Assembly: GCA_043812795.1 (NCBI GenBank) | Contig: JBDRLU010000040.1 | Span: 1 to 25,496, forward strand | Reading direction: 5' to 3' | Length of the DNA stretch: 25,496 nucleotides | Source: JBDRLU01 sp043812795 | GTDB lineage: Bacteria > Chloroflexota > Dehalococcoidia > Dehalococcoidales > UBA2162 | Shown: positions 7,650-15,184 of the stretch, one piece after another | Layout: every line of letters starts with the position of its first letter | Numbering within the stretch: the first letter of the stretch is position 1 | The notes under the pieces: model-generated | What the model was told of the DNA's origin: nothing | The model's input: only the letters and a program-made list of their open reading frames with translations | Databases searched by the model: none | Position numbers and translations under genes: made by a program

Positions 7650-9593
7650 TCATCCGAAGAAATAAAGCACCAGGGCAATGGCCACAATGCCGATGCCGAT
7701 GGCTAATCCGTAGAGCTGTAGCTGGCCGGTCTGCGCCCGCCGGATGGCCCGCCCGGTTCCGGCGGTGCCGTTAGCTACTCCGTTGACTATGCCATCGATT
7801 CCGTGGGTATCAAACTGCTGTAATCCACGGAAAAAGCCACCGAGCAAAGCCTTCCTCACAAAGATATTCTCATAAAGTTCATCGAAATAGTATTTGTGCG
7901 AAAAGACGACGTAGAAGGGCTGGAACATACTACCGATGCGCTCGGCGGACAGCCATTTGGCGCCGTACATGGCATAGGCCAGGAAGATACCAAGCCCGGC
8001 CAGGACTAGTGATATCCAGGGTAAGGGGTGCGTCAAAATACCGAAGAGACCTTCGATAAAACCATGAGTTTCACCGTGGCCCATAAACGCACCGAACTGT
8101 CCGCTGACATTGGCTAAGCCGGAAACGATGGCGAGGACGGCCAGGACACCCATTGGTATTACCATGACTTTAGATGATTCATGGAGATGGCTGTGGCCGT
8201 GAGCATCGCCGCTGCCTCCCCGGTATTCTCCGGTAAAGGTGATAAAGACAACGCGGAAAATGTAAAACGCCGTCATAAAGACGGTTATCATGACGAAAGC
8301 AAAGACGAAGGGCTGGGCTGCCGGTGATAACGCTGTTTCTGGATGCTGGGCGAAGGCGAGAATCTCATCTTTGCTCCAGAAACCGGAGAGAGGCCAGATA
8401 CCCGCCAGGCTCAGGGCGGCAATGAGAAAGAGACGGTAAGTCCAGGGCATTACTTTGCGCAGCCCTCCCATCTGGCGCATATCGAAAGTGCCGGTGGCAT
8501 GGTTCACGCTGCCGGCACCGAGGAAAAGCAGTGCCTTGAAGAAAGCATGATTGAACAGGTGGAAAATACCGATGGCGATGCCACCAGTGGCCAAGCCGAC
8601 CATCATGTAGCCCAGCTGGCTGATAGTGGAGTAGGCAATCACCCGCTTGATATCGGTCATCACCAGGCCCATGCTGGCGGCGAAGATAGCCGTAAAGCCT
8701 CCGATGACGGCTACTGTGGTCACGGCCTGCGTCGAATGCTCGAAGAGAGGGAAAGTGCGGGCGACCAGAAAGACACCGGCGGCGACCATGGTCGCTGCAT
8801 GGATTAGGGCGCTGACCGGCGTTGGGCCTTCCATGGCATCGGGTAGCCAGACATGGAGTGGGAACTGGGCTGATTTACCGGCCGCACCGGCAAAAATCCC
8901 GATGGCTGCCCAGGTGAGAGTGGTACCAGCCAGGGTGCCGGCGACGGCCAGTTCATGAAGCTGAAGGATATCGAAAGTACCCGTGCGGGCGAATAAAAGC
9001 AGGATGGCGGACAGGAAGCCGAAATCACCCAGCCGGGTAACGATAAAAGCCTTCTTGGCGGCGTTGGCTGCCGAGGGGCGGTGGAACCAGAAACCGATGA
9101 GCAGGTAAGAACATAGCCCCACCATCTCCCAGAAAACGAAGGTAAAAAGCAGGTTATCGGATAAAACGAGGCCTAACATCGAGGCGGTGAAGAGGGACAT
9201 CCAGGCATAGTAACGATGATAACCCGGGTCTTTGTGCATGTAGCCCTGTGAATAAATCTGTACCATCAAGCTGACGATGGTCACAACGACGAGCATTACT
9301 GCCGTCAGCGAGTCCAATAGTAGTCCCAGATGGATGTTCAGGTTGCCCACGTTCAGCCAGGGGATATCCGGCACCGCTACCACATGATGAGGTGCCGACC
9401 AGACGGCCGTCAGTGCCCAGATAGCTAATATCAATGAGCTGCTGATGGCGGTGATGGTGATATAGCCGGCGATTTTAGATTTCCAGTCCCACTTCTCAAG
9501 GTCCAACTTGACGAAGGGCCGGATAAAAAAGGATATTATCAGGAAGGAGAAGATTGGCAGTAGAAAAATAAGCCAGACTAATTGATACGGCAT
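7650..9593 (-). CDS. nuoL: NADH-quinone oxidoreductase-like subunit L
   Basis: A 647-residue distal antiporter-like subunit of complex I. Key residues are E156 in TFVFWEMVGLCSYLLIGFWF, K240 in GAAGKSAQFPLHVWLPDAMEG, and the PTPVSALIHAATMV stretch, all typical of NuoL. The C-terminal part (about residues 540-647) should form the long lateral amphipathic helix and final membrane anchor that lies along the membrane arm; the last helix is GIGIVAIALVLYFFG. A short His-rich loop (GDAHGHSHLH, near residue 460) lies between helices. The ATG overlaps the stop of the DUF2007-like gene as TAATG, so translation is probably coupled. Confidence 0.95.
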   Translation of the reverse strand: MPYQLVWLIFLLPIFSFLIISFFIRPFVKLDLEKWDWKSKIAGYITITAISSSLILAIWALTAVWSAPHHVVAVPDIPWLNVGNLNIHLGLLLDSLTAVMLVVVTIVSLMVQIYSQGYMHKDPGYHRYYAWMSLFTASMLGLVLSDNLLFTFVFWEMVGLCSYLLIGFWFHRPSAANAAKKAFIVTRLGDFGFLSAILLLFARTGTFDILQLHELAVAGTLAGTTLTWAAIGIFAGAAGKSAQFPLHVWLPDAMEGPTPVSALIHAATMVAAGVFLVARTFPLFEHSTQAVTTVAVIGGFTAIFAASMGLVMTDIKRVIAYSTISQLGYMMVGLATGGIAIGIFHLFNHAFFKALLFLGAGSVNHATGTFDMRQMGGLRKVMPWTYRLFLIAALSLAGIWPLSGFWSKDEILAFAQHPETALSPAAQPFVFAFVMITVFMTAFYIFRVVFITFTGEYRGGSGDAHGHSHLHESSKVMVIPMGVLAVLAIVSGLANVSGQFGAFMGHGETHGFIEGLFGILTHPLPWISLVLAGLGIFLAYAMYGAKWLSAERIGSMFQPFYVVFSHKYYFDELYENIFVRKALLGGFFRGLQQFDTHGIDGIVNGVANGTAGTGRAIRRAQTGQLQLYGLAIGIGIVAIALVLYFFG

Positions 9594-9787
9594 TATAACT
9601 TCCCCAATATCTCCGGAATTACGTGTGCTTTATCCTTCGGTACCAGAACGCGATAGTCAGCCAGCTCCTGTCCCGTGGGCAGGCCGGAGGTCGGCATAAT
9701 ACGGGCCGGAATGCCTTCGCCTTCGAAGAGCTCTTTCCACATTTCGGCCATCATCAGGCTCTGTGCTTTTTTAACTTCGACCCACAT
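9593..9787 (-). CDS. DUF2007-like small soluble protein within the nuo operon
   Basis: A 64-residue protein with no membrane helix, resembling DUF2007 (putative prokaryotic signal-transducing protein). It has an N-terminal strand (WVEVKKAQ), a helix with AEMWKELFEGEGIPARIM, where the E-G-I-P-A turn is typical of the family, then YRVLVPKDKAHVIPEIL. It starts at ATG 9787, six bases after the nuoK stop, and its stop overlaps the nuoL start by one base, so it is a true member of the operon. No complex I subunit of this kind is known to me. A role in assembly or regulation of the complex is possible but only inferred from position. No strong ribosome site precedes it, which suggests translation coupled to nuoK. 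Confidence 0.75.
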   Translation of the reverse strand: MWVEVKKAQSLMMAEMWKELFEGEGIPARIMPTSGLPTGQELADYRVLVPKDKAHVIPEILGKL

Positions 9788-9793
9788 GCTAAA

Positions 9794-10105
9794 CTACCAT
9801 TTCATTAAATCGATTTTGTCCGTTTCAATCGTCTCGCGACTGCGGTAGATACTCATGATAATCGCCACGCCGACAGCGGCTTCAGCGGCGGCCACGGCAA
9901 TGATGAAAATGGCAAAGACCTGCCCGGTCAGCAGCACCGGGACGATATACCGCGAAAAGGCAACCATGGCGATGTTGACCGCATTAAGCATGATTTCAAT
10001 CGACATCAGGATGACGATGGTGTTCCGTTTCGTCAGAGCACCATATAGCCCGATGGAAAAGAGAATGGCGGACAATACCAGATAATGCGTTAACCCAATA
10101 GCCAT
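9794..10105 (-). CDS. nuoK: NADH-quinone oxidoreductase-like subunit K
   Basis: A 103-residue subunit with three transmembrane helices. The two membrane glutamates that carry protons in NuoK are present: E37 in LMSIEIMLNAVN and E75 in VAAAEAAVGVAI. The length and the N-terminal THYLVLSAILFSIGLYG pattern are typical. It starts at ATG 10105 with GGGAGAAG upstream, the ribosome site lying in the end of nuoJ, whose stop is only two bases before. Confidence 0.95.
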   Translation of the reverse strand: MAIGLTHYLVLSAILFSIGLYGALTKRNTIVILMSIEIMLNAVNIAMVAFSRYIVPVLLTGQVFAIFIIAVAAAEAAVGVAIIMSIYRSRETIETDKIDLMKW

Positions 10106-10107
10106 TT

Positions 10108-10596
10108 TTACTTCTCCCTCGCTAAAACAATGGAGCCCAGAATAGCCGCCAGTAACAGCGCCGCCGCTATTTCGACCGGCAGGATGAAACCGTTCTGCCC
10201 CATCAGTTTATCGGCCAGCGCCGACGTGGTCGGTTGTAACGGTGCTGCTGCCGATATCGTCCACGGTGTGTTGGTCAGGGCAAAAATCGCTAATCCCAGG
10301 AAGAGAACGACGATGACAAAAGCCGGAATCTGCAGCCGGTTGGATGGACTGCCCCGTTGTACTTCTCGGGTGAGCATGATGGCCAAAATGATTAATATTG
10401 ATATACCGCCGACGTAAACCAGAATCTGGACGACGGCCAGAAAGTCGGCACTGAGCGTGAAATAAAGTCCGGCTACCGTGACTAGCGTCAGCACCAGGCA
10501 CAGGGCGGCCCGGAAGACGTTGCGCAGCAAGACCACCATTAAGGCTGCAACAACACCGACCACCGCCATCACCCAGAAGGCAATCGTCAGTCCCAT
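10108..10596 (-). CDS. nuoJ: NADH-quinone oxidoreductase-like subunit J
   Basis: A 162-residue subunit with five predicted membrane helices. The YVGGISILIILAIMLTREV segment is the NuoJ hallmark, corresponding to the helix with a pi-bulge that couples quinone chemistry to the proton channels. The start ATG overlaps the nuoI stop as TAATG. It is slightly short beside E. coli NuoJ (184) but complete for the family. Confidence 0.93.
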   Translation of the reverse strand: MGLTIAFWVMAVVGVVAALMVVLLRNVFRAALCLVLTLVTVAGLYFTLSADFLAVVQILVYVGGISILIILAIMLTREVQRGSPSNRLQIPAFVIVVLFLGLAIFALTNTPWTISAAAPLQPTTSALADKLMGQNGFILPVEIAAALLLAAILGSIVLAREK

Positions 10597-11093
10597 TACC
10601 CTATCGACTCTTTCCTTTCCACAAGCAACGTTTGCTCGGGTAATTTTTCAGCAAATTCAGGATAGAAATAACCGCTGGTCTGCCGTTCCGGGGTATAAAG
10701 CATCACCTCTTTACTTTGTACCAGGTCACCGCGCTTGTACTTAGCTTTTTCATAAGCGGTACTCAGGTACAGGGCTTCGTAAGGGCAGGCCTCGACGCAT
10801 AAACCGCATTGAATACAATAACCGGTATCCACCTGGTACTTTTCGACGGCATATTTATTTTCTACCAGGTTGGGTGAAGTCGCAATTTCAATCGCGCCGA
10901 TGGGACAGGACTTGGCACACGTACCGCAACCGGTACATTTCTCTTTGTTCCAAATTAGCTCGTTACCACGAATCCGGCGCGATGGCGAGAGCCTCTGCTC
11001 CGGGTACTGAGTGGTAATCGGATGGCGGAACAGGTGCGTCAGGGTCAGGCGCATCCCTTTAGCGATACCCAGTCCGTAATTTTCAAGCTTCAA
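10596..11093 (-). CDS. nuoI: NADH-quinone oxidoreductase-like subunit I (two 4Fe-4S clusters)
   Basis: A 165-residue ferredoxin-like subunit that carries clusters N6a and N6b and passes electrons to NuoB. Both cluster motifs are complete: C53-C56-C59-C63P and C93-C96-C99-C103P. The N-terminal amphipathic region (LGIAKGMRLTLTHLFR) is the membrane-surface segment of the family. The start appears to be TTG 11093, overlapping the nuoH stop by 11 bases; the ribosome site is weak (AGGA about 11 bases upstream), and an internal ATG at codon 14 is the alternative. Because NuoEFG are missing, NuoI is likely the first Fe-S protein of the complex to receive electrons. It has no C-terminal fusion. Confidence 0.95.
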   Translation of the reverse strand: MKLENYGLGIAKGMRLTLTHLFRHPITTQYPEQRLSPSRRIRGNELIWNKEKCTGCGTCAKSCPIGAIEIATSPNLVENKYAVEKYQVDTGYCIQCGLCVEACPYEALYLSTAYEKAKYKRGDLVQSKEVMLYTPERQTSGYFYPEFAEKLPEQTLLVERKESIG

Positions 11094-12189
11094 CTTTGGC
11101 CCGTCCTATTTTAAAGAGTCTCGACCAGAGTAACACCAGCACGACCATGATGGCAATATTTAGAAATACCAGGCCCCAGGGTAACGCCGGGAAAATCAGT
11201 ACTTCGATGCCGGTAATCACCAGGTTTATCAGGGCCAGCGGCAGGAGGAATTTCCAGGCCAGCGTCATGAGCTGGTCGATTCTGACGCGGGGTACGGTGG
11301 CCCGTATCCAGAACAGAACGAAGAAGACCGCCACCACTTTTATCAGGAACCAGAGCCACGGCGGTAAAAGCGGTCCCCGCCAGCCGCCGAGGAAAAGAGT
11401 AGTAATGATGGCGGCAACCGCCAGGGCTTCAGCATACTCGACCAGATAGAACAACGCGAATTTCATGCCGGAATATTCGGTGTGGAAACCGGCCACAATC
11501 TCGGAATCAGCTTCAAGTAAGTCGAAAGGACTGCGATTGATTTCGGCAGCGCTGCCGATGAAGAAGAGGAGAAAGCCGAGTGGTTGCAGAAAGATAAAGG
11601 GGATATTCTGAGCGACGACTATCCCGTTAAGGGAAAGCGTTCCGGCCAGCAACACCACGCCGGCGGTCGCCAGTACTACCGGAATTTCGTAGCTTACTAC
11701 CGAAGCGACGTCTCGCATCGCTCCGAGCATACTGTATTTGTTACTCGAACCCCACCCGGCCATAAATACGCCTACCGTGCTGATGGAACTGATGGCGACG
11801 AAATAAAGGACACCGACATTCAGGTCGGCCAGTGCCGCTCCGTTCTGGAAGGGCACCACGGCAAAGACCATCAAGACCGGAGTAAAGGCGACAATCGGGG
11901 CGAGCCAGTGGACGACCTTGTCGGCGGCATCAGGTACGATATCCTCTTTGAGGAGTACTTTAACGGCATCGGCTATCGGCTGAAGCAGGCCGAATGGTCC
12001 CAGGCGGTTGGGGCCGAGGCGCGCCTGCATCCGGCCCAGGCCTCTCCGTTCGAACCAGATGAAGCCGATAACCAGGCTGAGTACGAAAGCCAGGATAATG
12101 ACGGTAAAGATAATCCAGTGCGCCCAGAAGTTGCCCGGCCAGTCCGGCGGTAAGGCTTTATACGAAACATTTAATGAATTAAATATCAT
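11083..12189 (-). CDS. nuoH: NADH-quinone oxidoreductase-like subunit H
   Basis: A 368-residue membrane subunit that forms the quinone-entry chamber with NuoB and NuoD. It has about eight membrane helices and all main signatures: ARLGPNRLGPFGLLQPIAD, GWGSSNKYSMLGAMRDV, AEINRSPFDLLEADSEIVAG followed by FHTEYSG, and IRATVPRVRIDQLM. The glutamates of the E-channel are present. It begins at ATG 12189, which overlaps the stop of the upstream three-helix protein gene as ATGA, so the two are probably translationally coupled. Confidence 0.95.
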   Translation of the reverse strand: MIFNSLNVSYKALPPDWPGNFWAHWIIFTVIILAFVLSLVIGFIWFERRGLGRMQARLGPNRLGPFGLLQPIADAVKVLLKEDIVPDAADKVVHWLAPIVAFTPVLMVFAVVPFQNGAALADLNVGVLYFVAISSISTVGVFMAGWGSSNKYSMLGAMRDVASVVSYEIPVVLATAGVVLLAGTLSLNGIVVAQNIPFIFLQPLGFLLFFIGSAAEINRSPFDLLEADSEIVAGFHTEYSGMKFALFYLVEYAEALAVAAIITTLFLGGWRGPLLPPWLWFLIKVVAVFFVLFWIRATVPRVRIDQLMTLAWKFLLPLALINLVITGIEVLIFPALPWGLVFLNIAIMVVLVLLWSRLFKIGRAKVEA

Positions 12190-12518
12190 GCTCTTACCTT
12201 AAACTTTACCCAGTAAGCATAGACCAGGCAAACGATTCCGGCCAGGTTAATGAGACTTAAGAACAGGCGGTACCCGCCGACTACTGACGCGGTTCTGATA
12301 TTGCTGGCCCCACTTTCAATAAGCATCGGAACAATCACCGATATCGGAATGGTGAGCAGTACAGATGCTAACATCAGGCAGCACCCGGTAAGTAAAAAGT
12401 GTTCGGCTCGACCGCCTCCCTGTCTTAACATCAACACGGTCAAAACGATGGCAATAATCCAGGCTATTGTCGGAGCGATAAGGACCAGATTATTGAATAC
12501 GACAGCTAGCCACGTCAT
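12186..12518 (-). CDS. Uncharacterised three-helix membrane protein in the nuo operon
   Basis: A 110-residue protein I do not recognise. It has three membrane segments (about residues 9-31, 42-68 and 80-103), with positive charges in the first loop (RQGGGR) and at the C-terminus (KFKVR), which predicts N-terminus outside and C-terminus in the cytoplasm. It starts at ATG 12518, overlapping the nuoD stop as ATGA, with GAGGTG five bases upstream; it ends overlapping the nuoH start. A longer in-frame reading from 12539 exists but lies inside nuoD and has no better ribosome site. Its place is where nuoE, nuoF and nuoG lie in the classical operon. It may be an accessory subunit or assembly factor of this reduced complex I, but that rests on position only. 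It is unlike NuoA, NuoJ and NuoK, which are all present separately. Confidence 0.8.
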   Translation of the reverse strand: MTWLAVVFNNLVLIAPTIAWIIAIVLTVLMLRQGGGRAEHFLLTGCCLMLASVLLTIPISVIVPMLIESGASNIRTASVVGGYRLFLSLINLAGIVCLVYAYWVKFKVRA

Positions 12519-13618
12519 CGGTCCACCTCGCCCATACAAATATCGATACTGCCGAAGGTGATGATGGCATCGGCTATTTTACCGCCGACAATCATTTCGC
12601 GCAGGGCGGTAAGGTTAATGAAGCTCGGGGCGCGAATATGACAGCGATAAGGAGCAATCGAATTATCGGATACCAGGTAGAAACCAAGCTCGCCCTTGGG
12701 AGCCTCGATACGGCCATAAGCTTCACCGACGGGCGGACGAATAAGCTGCGGCACCTTGCTTTTCACCGGCCCTGAAGGTAACTGTGCCATCGCCTGCTTA
12801 ATAATGCGCAGGCTCTGTCGCATCTCCTGGACTCTCACCCAATAACGGTCGTAACAATCGCCGACGGCGCCGGTCGGAATGTCGAACTCGAAACGGTCAT
12901 AGACGGAATACGGGTCCGCCTTGCGGATGTCCCACTGGACACCGCTGGCCCTGAGTACCGGCCCGCTGGCAGCGATATCGATAGCCATCTCTCTGGACAG
13001 AATTCCGACATTTGTGGCACGGGCACGCAATATTTCATTCTGTGCCAGCAACTGGTCATATTCGTCAAAATAGCGAGGCATTGCATCGACGAATTTCTGC
13101 AAAGCGGGCATGAACTCTTCAGGGATATCCTGGCCCAGCCCGCCGACCCGTATACAATTGTAGGTCAACCGCTGGCCAGAGAACATTTCAAAAAGGTCGA
13201 GGATTTTTTCTCTTTCCCGGAGCATGTAGAGAATCGGCGTCATGAAGGCGCCGCTGTCATTCAAGAAGGCACCGACGGCGACGAGGTGGCTGGCGATGCG
13301 CTGTAACTCGGCCAGAATCACGCGCAGGTACTCGGCACGTTCCGGTACGGGGACTTCAGCGAGTTTCTCCACGGCGATGCAATAAGACAGGTTGTTGCTC
13401 ATCGCGGCCAGATAGTCCAGGCGGTCGGTGAGCGGAATAATTTCGGTATAGGTCCGTTCCTCCGCCAGCTTTTCGATGCCGCGGTGAAGATAACCGAAAA
13501 TCGGCTCGAGGTCGATGATAACTTCACCGTCCATAACGGCTCTCATCCGGAAAACGCCGTGCGTGCTCGGATGAGCCGGGCCGATATTAAGGACAAAAGG
13601 TTCGGTTTTCATTACCAT
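12515..13618 (-). CDS. nuoD: NADH-quinone oxidoreductase-like subunit D (49 kDa type)
   Basis: A 367-residue subunit homologous to the large subunit of NiFe hydrogenases but without the metal site; with NuoB it forms the quinone-reduction pocket. The quinone-site histidines are in GPAHPSTHGVFR (H16, H20) and the conserved Tyr in LTDRLDYLAAM (Y69). Other family segments are EPIFGYLHRGIEKLAE, RVGGLGQDIPEEF, and the C-terminal end SIDICMGEVDR. Two starts are close: ATG 13618 has AAGGA at a suitable distance and ATG 13612 overlaps the nuoC stop as TAATG. NuoC and NuoD are separate proteins, not fused as in E. coli. Confidence 0.95.
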   Translation of the reverse strand: MVMKTEPFVLNIGPAHPSTHGVFRMRAVMDGEVIIDLEPIFGYLHRGIEKLAEERTYTEIIPLTDRLDYLAAMSNNLSYCIAVEKLAEVPVPERAEYLRVILAELQRIASHLVAVGAFLNDSGAFMTPILYMLREREKILDLFEMFSGQRLTYNCIRVGGLGQDIPEEFMPALQKFVDAMPRYFDEYDQLLAQNEILRARATNVGILSREMAIDIAASGPVLRASGVQWDIRKADPYSVYDRFEFDIPTGAVGDCYDRYWVRVQEMRQSLRIIKQAMAQLPSGPVKSKVPQLIRPPVGEAYGRIEAPKGELGFYLVSDNSIAPYRCHIRAPSFINLTALREMIVGGKIADAIITFGSIDICMGEVDR

Positions 13619-14058
13619 GTTAAGTAGTCCTTACGCTGAGGATATCCCTGGAAGCCTTCCCACAGGACAATGTGCTTCGAATTGGGATGGCCTTCGAAGC
13701 GGATACCCATCAGGTCGCAAATCTCTCGTTCCTGCAAGTCAGCCGCACGCCAGACACTAATTACCGAGGGTAATGAGGGGTTATCTCGCCCGTAGCAGCG
13801 CGCTTTCAACATCAGGCTGTGGTTGTGCTTGATTGAGGTGAGTTGATAGACCACTTCGAAATACTGGAAGTAGTCGATGGCGGTGATGTTGTTGAGGTAA
13901 TCGAACTCGAGGCCGGGAGCGTCTTTCAGAAAACCAGCTACCGGCACCAGTGATTCATGGCTAATAATAATAAAGGTATCGCTGGTAGCAACAACCGCTT
14001 TCGGGAACTGCGTTGCTATTTGTTTTGCCACCTCAGTCGTCGGAAGAGCGGTGGTCAT
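13612..14058 (-). CDS. nuoC: NADH-quinone oxidoreductase-like subunit C (30 kDa type)
   Basis: A 148-residue peripheral-arm subunit. The family signature AADLQEREICDLMGIRFEGH followed by PN near residue 120, then the W-E-G-F-Q-G-Y-P-Q-R-K-D-Y end, identifies it. It starts at ATG 14058, nine bases after nuoB, with GGGGAGG inside the end of nuoB. Length is normal for the unfused form. Confidence 0.95.
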   Translation of the reverse strand: MTTALPTTEVAKQIATQFPKAVVATSDTFIIISHESLVPVAGFLKDAPGLEFDYLNNITAIDYFQYFEVVYQLTSIKHNHSLMLKARCYGRDNPSLPSVISVWRAADLQEREICDLMGIRFEGHPNSKHIVLWEGFQGYPQRKDYLTW

Positions 14059-14067
14059 CCTTTTGAC

Positions 14068-14670
14068 TTACCTCCCCTTAGCGATAGTGCCTTCTTTGGC
14101 TATTTTACCCTGTAGCTGTCTTATCCCGTAGATTAAAGCTTCAGGTCGCGGGGGGCAGCCGGGTACATAGACATCAACCGGAATAATACGGTTATAGCCC
14201 GGGACGACGCTGTAAGAGGCGGCAAAAATTCCGCCGCTGATAGCGCAGGCCCCCATAGCAATTACCCATTTCGGCTCGGCCATCTGGTCATAGATGCGCT
14301 TTACCTGGGGGGCCATTTTCCATGTCAAGGTCCCGGCGGTTATCATCAGGTCAGCCTGACGGGGTGAGGCGCGGATAATTTCCATGCCGAAACGGGAAAT
14401 ATCGAAACGCGAAGCCGCCGTCGCAATGAATTCAAAAGCACAGCAGGCAGGGAAACACAGTACCGGCCATAGCGAAGAGCGCCGTGCCCAGCTGATAACG
14501 GCATCGACTGACGTCAGCATAATGTTGTGGTGTATTTCTTCCTCAAGCCACTGGTCCGGGTCGGCTATCGGTTGCTGGCTTTGGGCCTTGAGCGTCTCGA
14601 TGGTTTGGCCTTCGACCCGGTCGATATCATCCGTCGGGTAGGCGTCTCTTTTCGGCAGACCTACTTCCAT
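14068..14670 (-). CDS. nuoB: NADH-quinone oxidoreductase-like subunit B (N2 cluster)
   Basis: A 200-residue subunit that carries the terminal 4Fe-4S cluster N2, the direct donor to quinone. The four ligands are present: adjacent C76-C77 in CFPACCAFEF, C142 in MGACAISGG, and C172 in VPGCPPRPEAL. The frame stays open upstream to 14889, but that stretch overlaps nuoA in another frame and has no family resemblance, so I start at ATG 14670, which overlaps the nuoA stop by 10 bases and has GGAGGA about 13 bases upstream. About 45 residues precede the conserved core, somewhat longer than in E. coli. Confidence 0.95.
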   Translation of the reverse strand: MEVGLPKRDAYPTDDIDRVEGQTIETLKAQSQQPIADPDQWLEEEIHHNIMLTSVDAVISWARRSSLWPVLCFPACCAFEFIATAASRFDISRFGMEIIRASPRQADLMITAGTLTWKMAPQVKRIYDQMAEPKWVIAMGACAISGGIFAASYSVVPGYNRIIPVDVYVPGCPPRPEALIYGIRQLQGKIAKEGTIAKGR

Positions 14671-15035
14671 ACTAAGATATTCTTCCTCCAGGCATAGACG
14701 TAACCAACGACGATAAAGGCGAGAAAAACGAAGGCTACCACGAGGCCGGTAAAACCCAGTTTCCGTAGCTCGACCGCCCACGGGTACAGGAAAACAACCA
14801 GGATATCGAGGACCAGAAAGAGCAGGGCATAAAAATAGAAACGGAAATTGAATTGCACCCAGGTTTTCCCGATGGTAGGCATGCCACATTCGAAAGTGGA
14901 ATTCTTGACCGGGCTGGGTCTTTTCGGAACGATTTTAAGAAACCGGAGAGCGATAGGTATAGCAAGGGTGGTCAGTGTGAAGAGAATGGCAACAATAAGA
15001 AATAAACCGATATAGCCATAATTTGCCAAGGACAC
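14661..15035 (-). CDS. nuoA: NADH-quinone oxidoreductase-like subunit A
   Basis: A 124-residue, three-helix subunit and first gene of the nuo operon. The FECGMP motif (residues 48-53) and the FLYPWAVEL segment identify it. Unusually, the conserved D-x-E pair before FLYPW reads D77-I78-L79, so the glutamate corresponding to E. coli NuoA E81 is replaced by leucine. The start is uncertain: AAGGAGG (15038-15044) lies only two bases from the GTG at 15035 but eight bases from a TTG at 15029, so the protein may begin two codons later at LANYGYIG. A promoter lies 44-72 bases upstream of the GTG. Confidence 0.93.
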   Translation of the reverse strand: MSLANYGYIGLFLIVAILFTLTTLAIPIALRFLKIVPKRPSPVKNSTFECGMPTIGKTWVQFNFRFYFYALLFLVLDILVVFLYPWAVELRKLGFTGLVVAFVFLAFIVVGYVYAWRKNILVWK

Positions 15036-15078
15036 TGCCTCCTTGTTTTACACTTGTCTCAAAATTAGTCAGTTGCAA

Positions 15079-15107
15079 AGTATAGCACTATGAATTGAAA
15101 AATGCAA
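15079..15107 (-). promoter_or_regulatory. Promoter of the nuo operon
   Basis: On the minus strand, TTGCAT (15102-15107), a 17-base spacer, and TATACT (15079-15084) preceded by TGC as an extended -10. Transcription would begin near 15072, giving a leader of about 37 bases that contains the AAGGAGG ribosome site. The rest of the 149-base gap to prmC is AT-rich with no further signal I can support. Confidence 0.6.
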
Positions 15108-15184
15108 TAGGTTGTGCCTAAGCAGCAATGTTAAATACTAGAGTCGAGCAGGAAGTTTTCGGGCGATGACCAGGGTATATTTTT

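Noticed and set aside
8343..8807. Open frame of 154 codons opposite nuoL
   Set aside because: It has a composition typical of an antisense shadow, no family resemblance, and lies fully within a conserved gene.
12519..12539. Longer start at 12539 for the three-helix protein
   Set aside because: It would run inside nuoD; the ATG at 12518 forms an ATGA overlap with the nuoD stop and has GAGGTG at the right distance.
14671..14889. A 73-residue N-terminal extension of NuoB, in frame upstream to 14889
   Set aside because: It lies wholly inside nuoA in another frame, has no resemblance to NuoB, and a normal start with a ribosome site is present at 14670.
15036..15184. Small RNA or riboswitch upstream of nuoA
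   Set aside because: The gap is AT-rich and explained by a promoter and short leader; I see no stable conserved structure.
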